A stretch of 64,000 nt of DNA, taken from contig NZ_JBGQOM010000009.1 of assembly GCF_052119645.1 (NCBI RefSeq), positions 153,542-217,541 of the forward strand, read 5' to 3'. Below the pieces are notes generated by a model. That model saw only the letters and a list, made by a program, of their open reading frames with translations. It did no database searches and was not told the origin of the DNA. The stretch is from Paraglaciecola sp030730205. Lineage in GTDB: Bacteria; Pseudomonadota; Gammaproteobacteria; Enterobacterales; Alteromonadaceae. Below are positions 36,510 to 45,663 of this stretch, one piece after another (positions within the stretch are counted from its first letter, which is position 1; every line of letters begins with the position of its first letter). Position numbers and translations under genes: made by a program.

Positions 36510-37487
36510 ATGACTGATTCTTTTTTATTAAGCTCAGATGAGCGACTCACCAAAACGTACATCGACCTTATCCAACCTTTTTGGCAAAAGCATGTTCAAC
36601 ATGGGCAGGTTATTACCCATGACAAGCTGAGTCTCGCCTATGCGTGGGTTAAACACCCCAATGCCATTGGTTCAATTGTTATTTCGTCAGGCCGTATCGA
36701 AGCCTATGTAAAATATAAGGAGGTGATGTATGACCTCTATCAAAATGGCTACTCGGTTTTTATTCATGATCATCGCGGCCAAGGATTGTCTGACCGGATG
36801 ACGGCCAATCCACATATGGGTTACGTTGATGACTTTGGTGACTACGTTGCTGATCTTGATCTGTTTATACAGCAAATCGTCTTACCCAATAGTCAAGAAA
36901 AACCGCACTTGTTATGTCATTCTATGGGCAGTGCAATAGGGGCTTTGTATTGCATGCATCATCCAGGACAGATTAAATCCGCGGTATTTATGGCGCCTAT
37001 GTTTGGTATCAGGCCTGCTTTACCCAGTTGGCTTGCAAGTTTGTTAGTGACTGTTCACGTTGGATTTAATCGTTTGTTAGGAAGGCCGCATGGCTATTTC
37101 ATTGGGCAAAAAAATTATGTTAGTCATGGCTTTAAAAACAACAGACTGACAAGCAGTGAAGTCCGTTATGCGCTCTTTCGACAAGAATATGCTGACCTAC
37201 CCGAGGTGCAATTAGGCGGCGTAACAGGGCATTGGTTGCATGCCGCTGGTAAGGCGATGGACACCATTGAACATAAAGCAGAGAAATTTTGCACTCCTAG
37301 TCTTGCTATCCAGGCTGGTGATGATCAGGTGGTAGATAATGCCCGGCAACGTCGAGTCGTGGCTAAATTACGTACCTGTAAATTGCACACTATTGTAAAT
37401 GCACAACACGAAATTTTAATGGAGCGAGATGTGTATCGTCGACCAGCTCTGCGAGCAGCTTTAACTTTTTTCGCTGAACATCACTAA
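36510..37487 (+). CDS. pldB: Lysophospholipase L2-like alpha/beta hydrolase
   Basis: A 325-residue alpha/beta hydrolase. The nucleophile elbow is CHSMGSA (Ser138). An earlier HDHRGQGLSDR block, APMFGIRPALPSW and the late Asp/His regions (QAGDDQVVDN; AQHEILMERD) follow the monoglyceride-lipase/PldB layout. SSGRIEAYVKYKEVMYDLYQNGY and GGVTGHWLHAAGKAMD resemble E. coli PldB closely enough for the name. It would deacylate lysophospholipids at the inner membrane. No signal peptide. Confidence 0.82.
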   Translation: MTDSFLLSSDERLTKTYIDLIQPFWQKHVQHGQVITHDKLSLAYAWVKHPNAIGSIVISSGRIEAYVKYKEVMYDLYQNGYSVFIHDHRGQGLSDRMTANPHMGYVDDFGDYVADLDLFIQQIVLPNSQEKPHLLCHSMGSAIGALYCMHHPGQIKSAVFMAPMFGIRPALPSWLASLLVTVHVGFNRLLGRPHGYFIGQKNYVSHGFKNNRLTSSEVRYALFRQEYADLPEVQLGGVTGHWLHAAGKAMDTIEHKAEKFCTPSLAIQAGDDQVVDNARQRRVVAKLRTCKLHTIVNAQHEILMERDVYRRPALRAALTFFAEHH

Positions 37488-37571
37488 GTCTTTAGGGATT
37501 GAGTGAAAAAGTTGGATCGCAAATTACATGCTAAATTCGGATTTTTTAACTAATTAAGAGTCAGCTACTAG

Positions 37572-38036
37572 ATGTTAGATATTGTATTGTACCAACCTGA
37601 AATACCACCCAACACCGGTAATATTATCCGTTTATGTGCCAATACCGGATTTAACCTGCATTTGATTGAACCACTAGGCTTTGATTGGGACGATAAAAAA
37701 GTGCGCCGTGCGGGATTGGATTACCATGAATTTGCTAAAGTACAGCGTTACGCTGATCTATCCGCATACGTTAGCGCTCGTCAGCCCTCTCGCATTTTTG
37801 CTTGTACCACCAAAGGTAAGGCCTATTTTGCTGACACTAAGTTTGAAAAAGGCGATGCTTTGCTGTTTGGTCCTGAAACACGTGGCTTACCCATGGATAT
37901 CATTGAGTCCTTGCCTGCGGAACAGCGTCTTCGCATCCCCATGTTACCAGAGAGTCGCAGTATGAACTTATCAAATGCAGTATCAGTATTTGTGTATGAA
38001 GCGTGGCGTCAATTAGACTTTGCTGGAGCGGTCTAA
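37572..38036 (+). CDS. trmL: tRNA (cytidine/uridine-34-2'-O)-methyltransferase TrmL
   Basis: A SPOUT methyltransferase that methylates the wobble ribose of tRNA-Leu. It has 154 residues. Motifs: PEIPPNTGNIIRLCANTG (motif 1), LLFGPETRGLP (motif 2) and IPMLPESRSMNLSNAVSVFVYEAWRQL (motif 3, trefoil knot). Normal length. It is convergent with the FecR-like gene, the two stops being 13 bases apart. Confidence 0.95.
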   Translation: MLDIVLYQPEIPPNTGNIIRLCANTGFNLHLIEPLGFDWDDKKVRRAGLDYHEFAKVQRYADLSAYVSARQPSRIFACTTKGKAYFADTKFEKGDALLFGPETRGLPMDIIESLPAEQRLRIPMLPESRSMNLSNAVSVFVYEAWRQLDFAGAV

Positions 38037-38040
38037 TAGC

Positions 38041-38063
38041 AACCTCAGGCTAGAGCTGAGGTT
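38041..38063. terminator. Hairpin between convergent trmL and FecR-like genes
   Basis: AACCTCAG / CTGAGGTT with a 7-base loop. It overlaps the end of the FecR-like coding sequence and lacks a clear U-tract on either strand, so its efficiency is uncertain. Confidence 0.4.
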
Positions 38064-39102
38064 GGTGGCTCGCTTGCAATAGAATGGTTTGACCATCGAC
38101 GCGCTGATGTTCAATGGCAAAATTCTGTTCCAGCGCAGTTAATAAGCCCTCAATGTCATTAGTGCGAAACAAACCTGCTATTTGTAGCGTTTTTAGTTGG
38201 TCATCAGCTACCTTGAAATGATAGGGGGTGTAGCGACTGATTTCTTTTAAGGCATCCGCCAAGGATTCGCCTCTAAAAATGAGTTCGCCTTTTTGCCAAG
38301 ATAAATCCACTTCAATTTCCGATGTTTTCAGCTGTAATATCTGCGGTTGTTGAGCACTCAGTTCTACTTTTTCACCTTTACTTACCGCCAGGGAAGCATG
38401 AGATAAACGCCTATTCTGCTGAGTAAGAGGCGTGCTATTGTCAAAGGACTGATCTGCCACCAATACCTTGCCGTCGGTCACAATTAGCTCAACGCCGGTA
38501 TCTTGCAGTTGTACGTTAAACGCGGTGCCAACGGCTTGAATAATTTTTCCGCCAGCATAAACACTTAAAGGCTGCTTAGTATTATGAGCAACAGTAACAT
38601 GCAGCTCACCTTTTACTAATTCAAATAAACGTTGTTTATCGGTATACGTGACTTTTACCTGAGTGTTGGTATTTAACACAACCTTGGTTTTGTCTTGCAA
38701 GTAAAAGGTAGCGTGTTCGCCCACTTTAGTTGCGTAAACATTTTCAGAGTAAATATGTTGTGCCGTTAAACTATTTTGTTGATTTTTTGACCATTGGTAA
38801 GCGCCAATCGAAAAAAGGCTGGCAAAAATAATACTTGCCGCAACGGCCCAACGTTGACCACTAACCTTAGATGCGTGATTGGGGGTATGAGGAACGACGT
38901 CGCTAAGATGATTTAATACATCCATTTTACCCCATAGATTTGCCATTTTAGTTAGCACCCTACGATGCTCTTTATTTGCAATTAACCATTGCTCTAGTTC
39001 ATTCGCTTCTGTTGGGCTTAAGCCTCTGTCTAATTTACTTATCCATTCGCTGGCTTGCTCAATATATTGTTCGTCCGACTTTAACGGGTACACATTACTC
39101 AT
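38050..39102 (-). CDS. FecR-family anti-sigma/transducer protein
   Basis: 350 residues. The N-terminal cytoplasmic sigma-binding region (about 8-55, DUF4880-like: ASEWISKLDRGLSPTEANELEQWL) precedes a single membrane helix (about 85-105, AVAASIIFASLFSIGAY). The periplasmic FecR domain spans about 120-225 (GEHATFYLQDKTKVVLNTNTQ). A C-terminal STN-like region (LADALKEISRYTPYHFKVAD) should contact the receptor's signalling domain. It overlaps the sigma gene by 4 bases (ATGA). It relays receptor occupancy to the ECF sigma factor. Confidence 0.9.
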   Translation of the reverse strand: MSNVYPLKSDEQYIEQASEWISKLDRGLSPTEANELEQWLIANKEHRRVLTKMANLWGKMDVLNHLSDVVPHTPNHASKVSGQRWAVAASIIFASLFSIGAYQWSKNQQNSLTAQHIYSENVYATKVGEHATFYLQDKTKVVLNTNTQVKVTYTDKQRLFELVKGELHVTVAHNTKQPLSVYAGGKIIQAVGTAFNVQLQDTGVELIVTDGKVLVADQSFDNSTPLTQQNRRLSHASLAVSKGEKVELSAQQPQILQLKTSEIEVDLSWQKGELIFRGESLADALKEISRYTPYHFKVADDQLKTLQIAGLFRTNDIEGLLTALEQNFAIEHQRVDGQTILLQASHQPQL

Positions 39103-39668
39103 TTTCTTATCCCCCGTGTTGTCAAATTGTGTTTTGTGGTTTGAGTCAATTCACTTTCTTTTTGCATCATATAGATCGCACAACGTTTCAACCCATCAGC
39201 GATATGTTTTTCAACGGTACTCTGAGTGATAGACAACTCTTTGGCGATTTCTTTTTGTGAATAGCCGTAGACTTTTTTTAATACAAACACTCGCCGGCAC
39301 TGCAATGGTAAACGTCTTACGCTTTCGCAAAAATAAGCAAATTCTTCATTACTTGCCGCTTGTTGGAATAAGGAATCTTCGTTCGTGTCAACGTCATATT
39401 GATCATCATTTTCAACACTATCACTTAAGCGACTTTCTGCTTTTTTTACATAATCTAACGCTAAATTACGTGCCGTTTTCATGACAAAAGATTTGCTGTG
39501 GGTTATGGCATCATGATTTTCTATTTGGCAAATTCGCACGTATGTTTCTTGCACAATATCTTCTATCTCTTTTGGCGGCACGATACGTGACACCATTCGA
39601 ACAATACTGGTTTTTGCCAGCATAAACGTGTCGAATAAACCTGATTTTTTGAAATCGGGATGAGCCAT
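39099..39668 (-). CDS. ECF sigma factor (FecI-like)
   Basis: 189 residues. Sigma region 2 (about 15-85: FMLAKTSIVRMVSRIV, IEDIVQETYVRI, SKSFVMKTARNLALDYV) and region 4 (about 110-165: LPLQCRRVFVLKKVYGYSQKEIAKELSITQSTVEKH). It is coupled to the FecR-like gene and divergent from the STN-bearing receptor, so it probably drives that receptor on ligand binding. The Tyr-Gly-Tyr-Ser sequence before the helix-turn-helix is typical of FecI-type factors. Confidence 0.9.
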   Translation of the reverse strand: MAHPDFKKSGLFDTFMLAKTSIVRMVSRIVPPKEIEDIVQETYVRICQIENHDAITHSKSFVMKTARNLALDYVKKAESRLSDSVENDDQYDVDTNEDSLFQQAASNEEFAYFCESVRRLPLQCRRVFVLKKVYGYSQKEIAKELSITQSTVEKHIADGLKRCAIYMMQKESELTQTTKHNLTTRGIRK

Positions 39669-40034
39669 AATTGTCCAGTTATTTTTGCTTTCAGGAATAA
39701 GACGATTGAAAACTGAAATTCCTCCATTTTATTTTAGGTAATCCAGTTTGGTTAAGAATATTCTATTAATATCAGTCGCTTATTTTGAGTGGAAGACTTA
39801 AGTTTATTTATTCCACTAGGTATGATTTATGTAATTAAGTTGTTAAATTATGCCATCGATATGAAATCAAAGAATAGCTTTTTTGCTACGGTATTTAATA
39901 GTGGGCGCGAAAAAAAAGTTTTAATGAGGTTAGTTTGAGTCCTTTAAATCATGTGCAACTGGTTTTTCATTTTGCCGTCTAAAACTTGTTCATCGCCCTT
40001 CGATACAAAAGATTTGTTGTCTGGGTTTGCGCCT
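39669..40034. promoter_or_regulatory. Divergent region between sigma gene and receptor
   Basis: An A+T-rich stretch of 366 bases (or 282 if the receptor starts at 39951). It should hold the promoters of both transcripts. I see no convincing ECF-type -35/-10 pair at proper spacing, no Fur box and no other gene. Confidence 0.4.
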
Positions 40035-43000
40035 ATGCGCACACTTCCTCATTTTATATTGGCTAGCAGCATATTGGCTTTTGCTGGCCCTAACAAAGCG
40101 CAAACTTTACCCGTCTTACCCATAAGAGCCTGCTCAATCAATTTTGCCATTGAAGAAAAATCAGCGGATGAAGCACTCATTGAATTTGCCAAACAAACTT
40201 CCTTAACTGTGGTATTTCCTTTCAACAAAGTTAAAGAAAGTATGGCCAACGGACTTAGTGGGCAATATTGCCCCGCACAAGCCATTGAGTTGCTACTTGC
40301 TAATACTGGTTTGGCTGCTGAGTTTAGCAATAGTGGAACCTTAGTCATTAAGCTGTCAGAGGATACACAAAACCAAAAACACCAATCGCTGCTGTCGCAT
40401 GTTATCGAATTGTTCACTGACGAAGGAGACAGTCTGCTCACTTACCCAGAAGCGATGGACGCTGAATATGAATTGATTTTAGTCAAGGGCATGCGGGCTA
40501 GTGCACAACGAGCTATGGATTTTAAGCAGAGTTCTCTCGAAGTGGTAGACGCGATAAAAGCCGAGGACATAGGTAAGTTTCCGGACTTAAATTTAGCTGA
40601 ATCTTTGCAGCGCATCTCTGGGGTGTCGATTGATCGCTCAGAAGGGGAGGGACAGTTTGTTACTGTGCGAGGTTTTGGTCCTCAGTTCAATACCGTTTTA
40701 ACCAATGGGCGACGTTTAGCTACCGACAACCAGGGCCGTGAATTCAGCTTTGACACCCTAGCGTCTGAATTAGTTAGCGGTGTCAGTGTCACAAAAACAT
40801 TTTCTGCCGCCACGCAGTCTGGTGGCATAGGTTCAACAATCAACATTGAAACGGCTCGCCCCTTCAGTGAGCGTGGATTTAAAGTGGCTGGTAGTGTTAA
40901 AGCCATGTTCGATGATAATAGCGAACAAACTACCCCGCAAGGAACCTTGCTGGTGAGCCATAGCAATGATGTCTTTGGTTGGTTACTGTCTTTTTCTCAA
41001 CAAGAGCATGAAGCCCGAATTAATGAAGCACAAACTGATGGTTGGTTGCTCAATACCAATATCCCGCAAGAGGAGTTAACAACGTCGAGTGACAACATTT
41101 TTGTTCCTCGAAATTACGACCAGCGAGTTAGGTTTGACAAACGAACTCGAACTGGTGGCACCATGGTTTTGCAATATCGCCCCAATCCTGATGTGGATTT
41201 AAGTCTAGATTATTTAAGTTCTAGTTTTAATGTTCGGACGCAATCTACGTCCATGGGGCACTGGTTTACATCGAGTAATCTCGAAGATGTCATAACGGAC
41301 GAAAATGGTACGGTGATTGAGTTTTCACAAAATGTCGGGCACGCCACTGATTTTCACTCGCGCACATTTGATAGACCATCAAAAATAAGTGCTTTGGGAT
41401 TCAATGTCGCATGGCAAGCAAGCCCTAATTTCAGCTTTCATGTTGATGCTTCGCTATCTGATGCTTCTTTTAAAGACACCCAAGGGGCTGCAAATGCTTT
41501 GTCTTTAGTGGGGTATTTGAATCGATCCCACTTTGCTTTAAATGAAAATGCTATTTTACCAGCGATTTCGGGATTCGCTGAAGCCAATCCTTATATCATC
41601 AATGCAGAAGGTGAAATGGCTGGCGTATCAGATTACCTTGATCCCGCAAATGGTAAAGCCCATGTCATGCTGCGCCGAGGTTGGAATTTGCGAGACGAAC
41701 TTGAGCAATTTCGTACTGATGGGGTGTGGGACAGCCCTTGGCAACACCTTCATTCCGTGTCATTTGGATGGATGTCGAGTCGGCAAATTAAACATATCGA
41801 ACGCTGGGATAATGAATATAACTTTGTACACTGTTCATTTTGTGGCTATTTTAGCGAGCCTGACCTTCCCGATAATTTTCAACAAGTATTTGATGCTGGT
41901 GATGATTTTTTACAAGGTATCAGCGGCAGTCAGGGTATTCCTCATGTGTGGCTAAGGCATAGTGGAGAAGACGTATTTACGTTTTTAGAATCAATTAGTG
42001 ACGTAAGTTTTGCTGCCGTAAAGCGAGACAATTCATTTACCCTGCAAGAACAAGTTAATGCCGCCTATCTTGATTTCAGTTTTTCAGCGCAGCTCCTGCA
42101 ACGCGATATTAGTATAAAAACCGGACTGCGATTTGAAGATACTCAAGTCAGTGTCGTGGGTATCGAAGCTGACCTAATTGCGCTAACGGTGCTAGACCAA
42201 ACTGAATTAGGGCAAGTGTACTCCGAACCCAGAGCGCTGAATAAAACATCTGATTATCAGCATTGGCTACCGAGTTTTACTGCTAAATGGGAGCTAAGCG
42301 ATAACGTGGCGGCGCGCTTCGCGATGTCACGTAGTTTGACTCGCCCAACCATGAGTCAGATGTCGCCTAGTTTAACAATTGAAACAACACGCCAGGGCGG
42401 TGATTTGAGAGTCAGTTCGGGTAACCCGGCCTTGCAGGCTTTTGAATCTCAAAATCTTGATCTTGCCCTAGAGTGGTATTTTGCCGATGCCAGTTATATG
42501 TCACTGAGTTATTTTCGTAAAAAAGTGGACAACTTCATTGTTAGCCAAACATCTAAACTTGTTATCAATGGCGTCACTGATCCCAGTACCGGTAGTGATA
42601 GCAGTCAAGCAGATGCTGATGATCACATTGCGATCTTTGAGTTAACTCAGCCAGTGAACAGTGAAACTGCTACGGTTGACGGTTGGGAACTTGCCTTTCA
42701 GTACAGTTTTACCTCAGGATTTGGCCTTATTGCCAACTCGACCATCGTAGACAGCAATGCCAAATTAGACCGTGAAAATATCAGTCAAAAGTTCGCATTA
42801 ACTGGCTTAAGTAATTCCAAAAATCTCATTTTATATTACGAACACGATCCTATCCAAATTCGTCTCGCTTGGAATCAGCGTGACGGCTTTTTACAATCGT
42901 TAACCCAGATACAAGGAGGGGAACCAACGATTGTTCGTCCGTATCAACAGCTTGATATGAGTGCCAGTTTTGCTATCAATGACTCGGTATCTCTTTTTGT

Positions 43001-43118
43001 TGAAGGGCTGAATTTAACCCAAGAAAGTGTGCTTAAACATGGTCGTTATGATGAGCAGTTGCTATTAGTCCAACAACCTGGCGCCCGCTATACTATGGGC
43101 ATTAGAGGACAGTTTTAG
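40035..43118 (+). CDS. TonB-dependent receptor with N-terminal STN signalling domain
   Basis: An outer-membrane transporter of 1027 residues from ATG 40035, which gives a clean signal peptide (MRTLPHFILASSILAFAG, cut near NKAQ). The frame is open to ATG 39951, so the start is not settled. After the signal come an STN domain (about 30-100: INFAIEEKSADEALIEFAKQ... ), TonB-box region ELILVKGMRAS, plug (AEDIGKFPDLNLAESLQRISGVSID, VTVRGFGPQFNTVLTNGR) and barrel ending MGIRGQF with terminal Phe. The plug is of the TonB-Xanthomonas/Caulobacter type. STN plus adjacent sigma/FecR indicates a surface-signalling transporter. Ligand unknown; SapC/DUF6445 neighbours are common for carbohydrate-type receptors. 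Confidence 0.88.
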   Translation: MRTLPHFILASSILAFAGPNKAQTLPVLPIRACSINFAIEEKSADEALIEFAKQTSLTVVFPFNKVKESMANGLSGQYCPAQAIELLLANTGLAAEFSNSGTLVIKLSEDTQNQKHQSLLSHVIELFTDEGDSLLTYPEAMDAEYELILVKGMRASAQRAMDFKQSSLEVVDAIKAEDIGKFPDLNLAESLQRISGVSIDRSEGEGQFVTVRGFGPQFNTVLTNGRRLATDNQGREFSFDTLASELVSGVSVTKTFSAATQSGGIGSTINIETARPFSERGFKVAGSVKAMFDDNSEQTTPQGTLLVSHSNDVFGWLLSFSQQEHEARINEAQTDGWLLNTNIPQEELTTSSDNIFVPRNYDQRVRFDKRTRTGGTMVLQYRPNPDVDLSLDYLSSSFNVRTQSTSMGHWFTSSNLEDVITDENGTVIEFSQNVGHATDFHSRTFDRPSKISALGFNVAWQASPNFSFHVDASLSDASFKDTQGAANALSLVGYLNRSHFALNENAILPAISGFAEANPYIINAEGEMAGVSDYLDPANGKAHVMLRRGWNLRDELEQFRTDGVWDSPWQHLHSVSFGWMSSRQIKHIERWDNEYNFVHCSFCGYFSEPDLPDNFQQVFDAGDDFLQGISGSQGIPHVWLRHSGEDVFTFLESISDVSFAAVKRDNSFTLQEQVNAAYLDFSFSAQLLQRDISIKTGLRFEDTQVSVVGIEADLIALTVLDQTELGQVYSEPRALNKTSDYQHWLPSFTAKWELSDNVAARFAMSRSLTRPTMSQMSPSLTIETTRQGGDLRVSSGNPALQAFESQNLDLALEWYFADASYMSLSYFRKKVDNFIVSQTSKLVINGVTDPSTGSDSSQADADDHIAIFELTQPVNSETATVDGWELAFQYSFTSGFGLIANSTIVDSNAKLDRENISQKFALTGLSNSKNLILYYEHDPIQIRLAWNQRDGFLQSLTQIQGGEPTIVRPYQQLDMSASFAINDSVSLFVEGLNLTQESVLKHGRYDEQLLLVQQPGARYTMGIRGQF

Positions 43119-43122
43119 GCAC

Positions 43123-43863
43123 TTAAAGTGAACAAATTAGCGCCCCACCAATCGCCCCAAGGGTGACCTGCCACCACTTAGGCGCTAGCTCTACCTTGGG
43201 AGGGTTTTTCAGCAAGTCTATATACAGTCTGTTGACATCTAAATACATCGCAAACGCTTTTTCATAACCTTGTGAGTAGGCGATGCGTTTGTCTTGTTCT
43301 AGTTTGAAGTTCTGCGCTTGTAACTCAAATATGGTTTTATCTAAGGCCATAATTTGGTTTTGTAGATCAGACTGTTTTAGACAGGCTTCTTTACTATCCA
43401 GCGCAGTTACGGTGAGTTTTACATAGTCAATGGGCAGGACCAAAACTCGCTCTTTCCAAGGTGAACCAGCAACAGGAATCGGTACCTCTATAATTCTAAT
43501 CGCCTTATCTGTCAGTTTATAGCGGTCTTTAAATTGTTGTGCGATACTTTGATCACTGTATTGCTTGATGGTGTTGTAGTTAGTCTGAAGCAGCTCTTGT
43601 TTGTTGAGTTCAATTTTATTTTCCAACTCAGTGATACTCGACTTATGCGCATCAATTTGTATAACTAGGCTCTGTTGTTTGGCCTCTAAGTCTGCTACTT
43701 CCAACGTTAAGGTATCGTTATCTTTCAATAAAGCCGCTTGCTCATTTTGTGCTTTGGCAATTTTCTCTTCTGCATCTTGCCAAGCGCTGTAATAAAAATA
43801 GCTGCCTAGCAGAATAACAGTCAGCAAGACTAAAATAGTGACGTTTTTCATTTTGTCTGGCAT
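43123..43863 (-). CDS. Unrecognised membrane-anchored coiled-coil protein
   Basis: 246 residues, no family recognised. A membrane helix at about 6-26 (VTILVLLTVILLGSYFYYS) is followed by a long predicted coiled coil (about 30-95, rich in Glu, Lys, Gln and Leu). A middle part follows (IRIIEVPIPVAGSPWKERVLVLPIDYVKLTV), then a second coiled coil (about 165-195), and a hydrophobic C-terminus (WWQVTLGAIGGALICSL) that may re-enter the membrane. Its ATG overlaps the stop of the small upstream gene by one base, so the two are translated together. The architecture recalls spanins or periplasmic spacers, but no such identity is claimed. Confidence 0.6.
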   Translation of the reverse strand: MPDKMKNVTILVLLTVILLGSYFYYSAWQDAEEKIAKAQNEQAALLKDNDTLTLEVADLEAKQQSLVIQIDAHKSSITELENKIELNKQELLQTNYNTIKQYSDQSIAQQFKDRYKLTDKAIRIIEVPIPVAGSPWKERVLVLPIDYVKLTVTALDSKEACLKQSDLQNQIMALDKTIFELQAQNFKLEQDKRIAYSQGYEKAFAMYLDVNRLYIDLLKNPPKVELAPKWWQVTLGAIGGALICSL

Positions 43864-44102
43864 CAGGCCTGTAACTCGTTATTAGTACGCTGGATATTTT
43901 TATAATCACAGGCTAAATCGATATCAGAATATGAGCCTGAGACTAATGTGAAATAGATCGTATTCCCCCCGATTACAGGACGTTCAAGCTTGATTTGAGT
44001 CGCAGTATTGTCATTTAGTAAACGCAGCATCGATTGAATTTTAACGGCCGCCAATTCATCCAGCTCTGCAGCTAAGGTAAAGTTATCTTCTATTAATGAC
44101 AT
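43863..44102 (-). CDS. Unrecognised small protein coupled to the coiled-coil gene
   Basis: 79 residues, acidic, no signal peptide or membrane segment. The N-terminal half is helical with alternating Leu/Ala (DNFTLAAELDELAAVKIQSML); the second half looks like beta strands (NTIYFTLVSGSYSDIDL). A Shine-Dalgarno-like GAAGAAGAAAAC lies before the ATG. It overlaps the next gene by one base. Real gene status rests on the overlap and codon use; function unknown. Confidence 0.55.
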   Translation of the reverse strand: MSLIEDNFTLAAELDELAAVKIQSMLRLLNDNTATQIKLERPVIGGNTIYFTLVSGSYSDIDLACDYKNIQRTNNELQA

Positions 44103-44192
44103 GTTTTCTTCTTCCTTGTTGGGGCAAAACTAAATGCGTGCATGGAATAAACAGTAGTCGAATTAATATTTTTTGCTTGTTGCTTTGCTGTC

Positions 44193-44918
44193 TTATGGTA
44201 TCAAAAATGGGGAAGTGGGTGATAATTGCACAAAACTATTGACCGTTAAGCGGCTAAGTTGACCATCTTCCGATATCCAGCGTTTTATTAAACCAGAGTG
44301 TAAAAGGTTACTAGGGTAAATGATGGCTCTATTTAATTGCGCCGGCACTTGGTATATCAATTCGAATTGTCGGGTACTTCCTTGTAAGTATTGCGCCGCT
44401 GGTACACCCAAAGTCTGAGCTTCGTCTTCTAAAACTCGTGTGTAACGTTTCTGGCGATCCACATTGATGCTCTCAAAACCACTCGCTCGGTGCCTAAAAA
44501 AACCAGTGCCACCACTTTGTTCACCACATAAATAATGAACGACAGCCCACTGAGTCGATTTATGCGTATCAATGTGAGGAATGCGCTGAATGGGTAATAA
44601 ATCTGTTGCTCGTACGCTGACCCAAGAAAATATTGATTGTGCGTCCTTGAATTGAAGGGCCTGACTATCAACCAACAAAGGAAGGATCTTGCGCTGTAAA
44701 AACTCACATACAAATGCACTGTATGGTGTTGGCGCTAAAAATTGTTGGCCCGGATAAAAGTGTTGCTTGGTTGGGATAGGGGCTGAAGCCTGTGAAGCGG
44801 TTTCGACGAGTAAGTCAGCATTAAGTAACCAATTATCAATAATAAATAAAGGGTTCTGCTCCTCTCCTACGTTTATCGTTGTGACAGTACTTTGAGGGTG
44901 GACTGTATAACTATGCAT
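44193..44918 (-). CDS. DUF6445-type putative Fe(II)/2-oxoglutarate oxygenase
   Basis: 241 residues. A double-stranded beta-helix oxygenase layout is suggested by HxD (H115, D117 in RIPHIDTHKS), a downstream YLCGEQSGGTGFFRHR strand and a distal His/Arg region (IYPSNLLHSGLIKRW). The family is common beside TonB-dependent receptors, SapC and tryptophan-halogenase-like genes in Alteromonadales and Caulobacterales. It overlaps sapC by 8 bases, so both are in one operon. The substrate is not known. An alternative is a non-catalytic member, but the metal triad looks intact. Confidence 0.72.
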   Translation of the reverse strand: MHSYTVHPQSTVTTINVGEEQNPLFIIDNWLLNADLLVETASQASAPIPTKQHFYPGQQFLAPTPYSAFVCEFLQRKILPLLVDSQALQFKDAQSIFSWVSVRATDLLPIQRIPHIDTHKSTQWAVVHYLCGEQSGGTGFFRHRASGFESINVDRQKRYTRVLEDEAQTLGVPAAQYLQGSTRQFELIYQVPAQLNRAIIYPSNLLHSGLIKRWISEDGQLSRLTVNSFVQLSPTSPFLIP

Positions 44919-45663
44919 GACTTGTTAAGTTTGTCTGAAGCCAAGGGCTAAGAGTATTTAAGCGTATATTTTTTCGCTCAATTAACGCGTAAATTTGCCC
45001 CAATGACGCGATTTGCGTATAAATATACTGCAAATAACCTGCATGTTTGAGTTCGTTTAGGACCTCTATTGAGATTGAGTTTAGTTTTTCTTCATCAATG
45101 CTATACAGCCCTTTAATCTGTCGTTGACTCTTATCTGCAAACGTAATGTCGAGTTTTAGTGGCATTAGCAAGTCATGTTTTACCAAGCTTTTTATATATG
45201 CCTGAGTATGGATTTCTCCCTTGAGTAATTCAGCAAGAATTTGTTTTATTTCTAACAAATAATGAGAAGGGCGATTGTCTTGTGTGAATAACGCTTCTCC
45301 ATCGTTTGGGGAAATTGAATGACTGTCTTGGTCGATATCGATGACTCTTTGTTTTTCTCTTTCATCATAGTTACCCACAAAAAAAGGATGGCGAGCCACA
45401 TTCAATGGACTATACAAGCTGTTAAACCGAGCTTTATTCCAAAATAGGTTTTCACCATGTTCAAAACCCAGCAAGGCAATACACACAAAGTGTCCGGTTT
45501 CTTGGTTTTTACTCATCAGTATTGGAAATTCAACGACAAGCTTTAAAAACTCACTGACAACTACCGGCAGCATGTGTTGATCAGCGATGGCTTCTTCGGC
45601 TTTTTGCCTATTTACTTTGATGTTTTTGTGTAGCTGAATATTTACTGCAATGATGTCAGCCAT
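44911..45663 (-). CDS. SapC family protein
   Basis: 250 residues, cytosolic. Motifs fit the SapC family: HMLPVVVSEFLKLVVEFPILMSKNQETG at the N-terminus, FWNKARFNSLYSPLNVARHPF, DNRPSHYL and LKGLYSIDEEKLN-like (QIKGLYSIDEEKLNSI). The name comes from a Campylobacter S-layer region, but marine homologues track TonB-dependent receptors and their role is unknown. A clear AAGGAG Shine-Dalgarno precedes the ATG. First gene of a four-gene minus-strand set running towards the STN receptor. Confidence 0.82.
   Translation of the reverse strand: MADIIAVNIQLHKNIKVNRQKAEEAIADQHMLPVVVSEFLKLVVEFPILMSKNQETGHFVCIALLGFEHGENLFWNKARFNSLYSPLNVARHPFFVGNYDEREKQRVIDIDQDSHSISPNDGEALFTQDNRPSHYLLEIKQILAELLKGEIHTQAYIKSLVKHDLLMPLKLDITFADKSQRQIKGLYSIDEEKLNSISIEVLNELKHAGYLQYIYTQIASLGQIYALIERKNIRLNTLSPWLQTNLTSHA

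Noticed and set aside
39699..39722. GGAATTT and CGTC on the minus strand, resembling an ECF promoter before the sigma gene
   Set aside because: The spacing of about 11-12 bases is too short for known ECF promoters.
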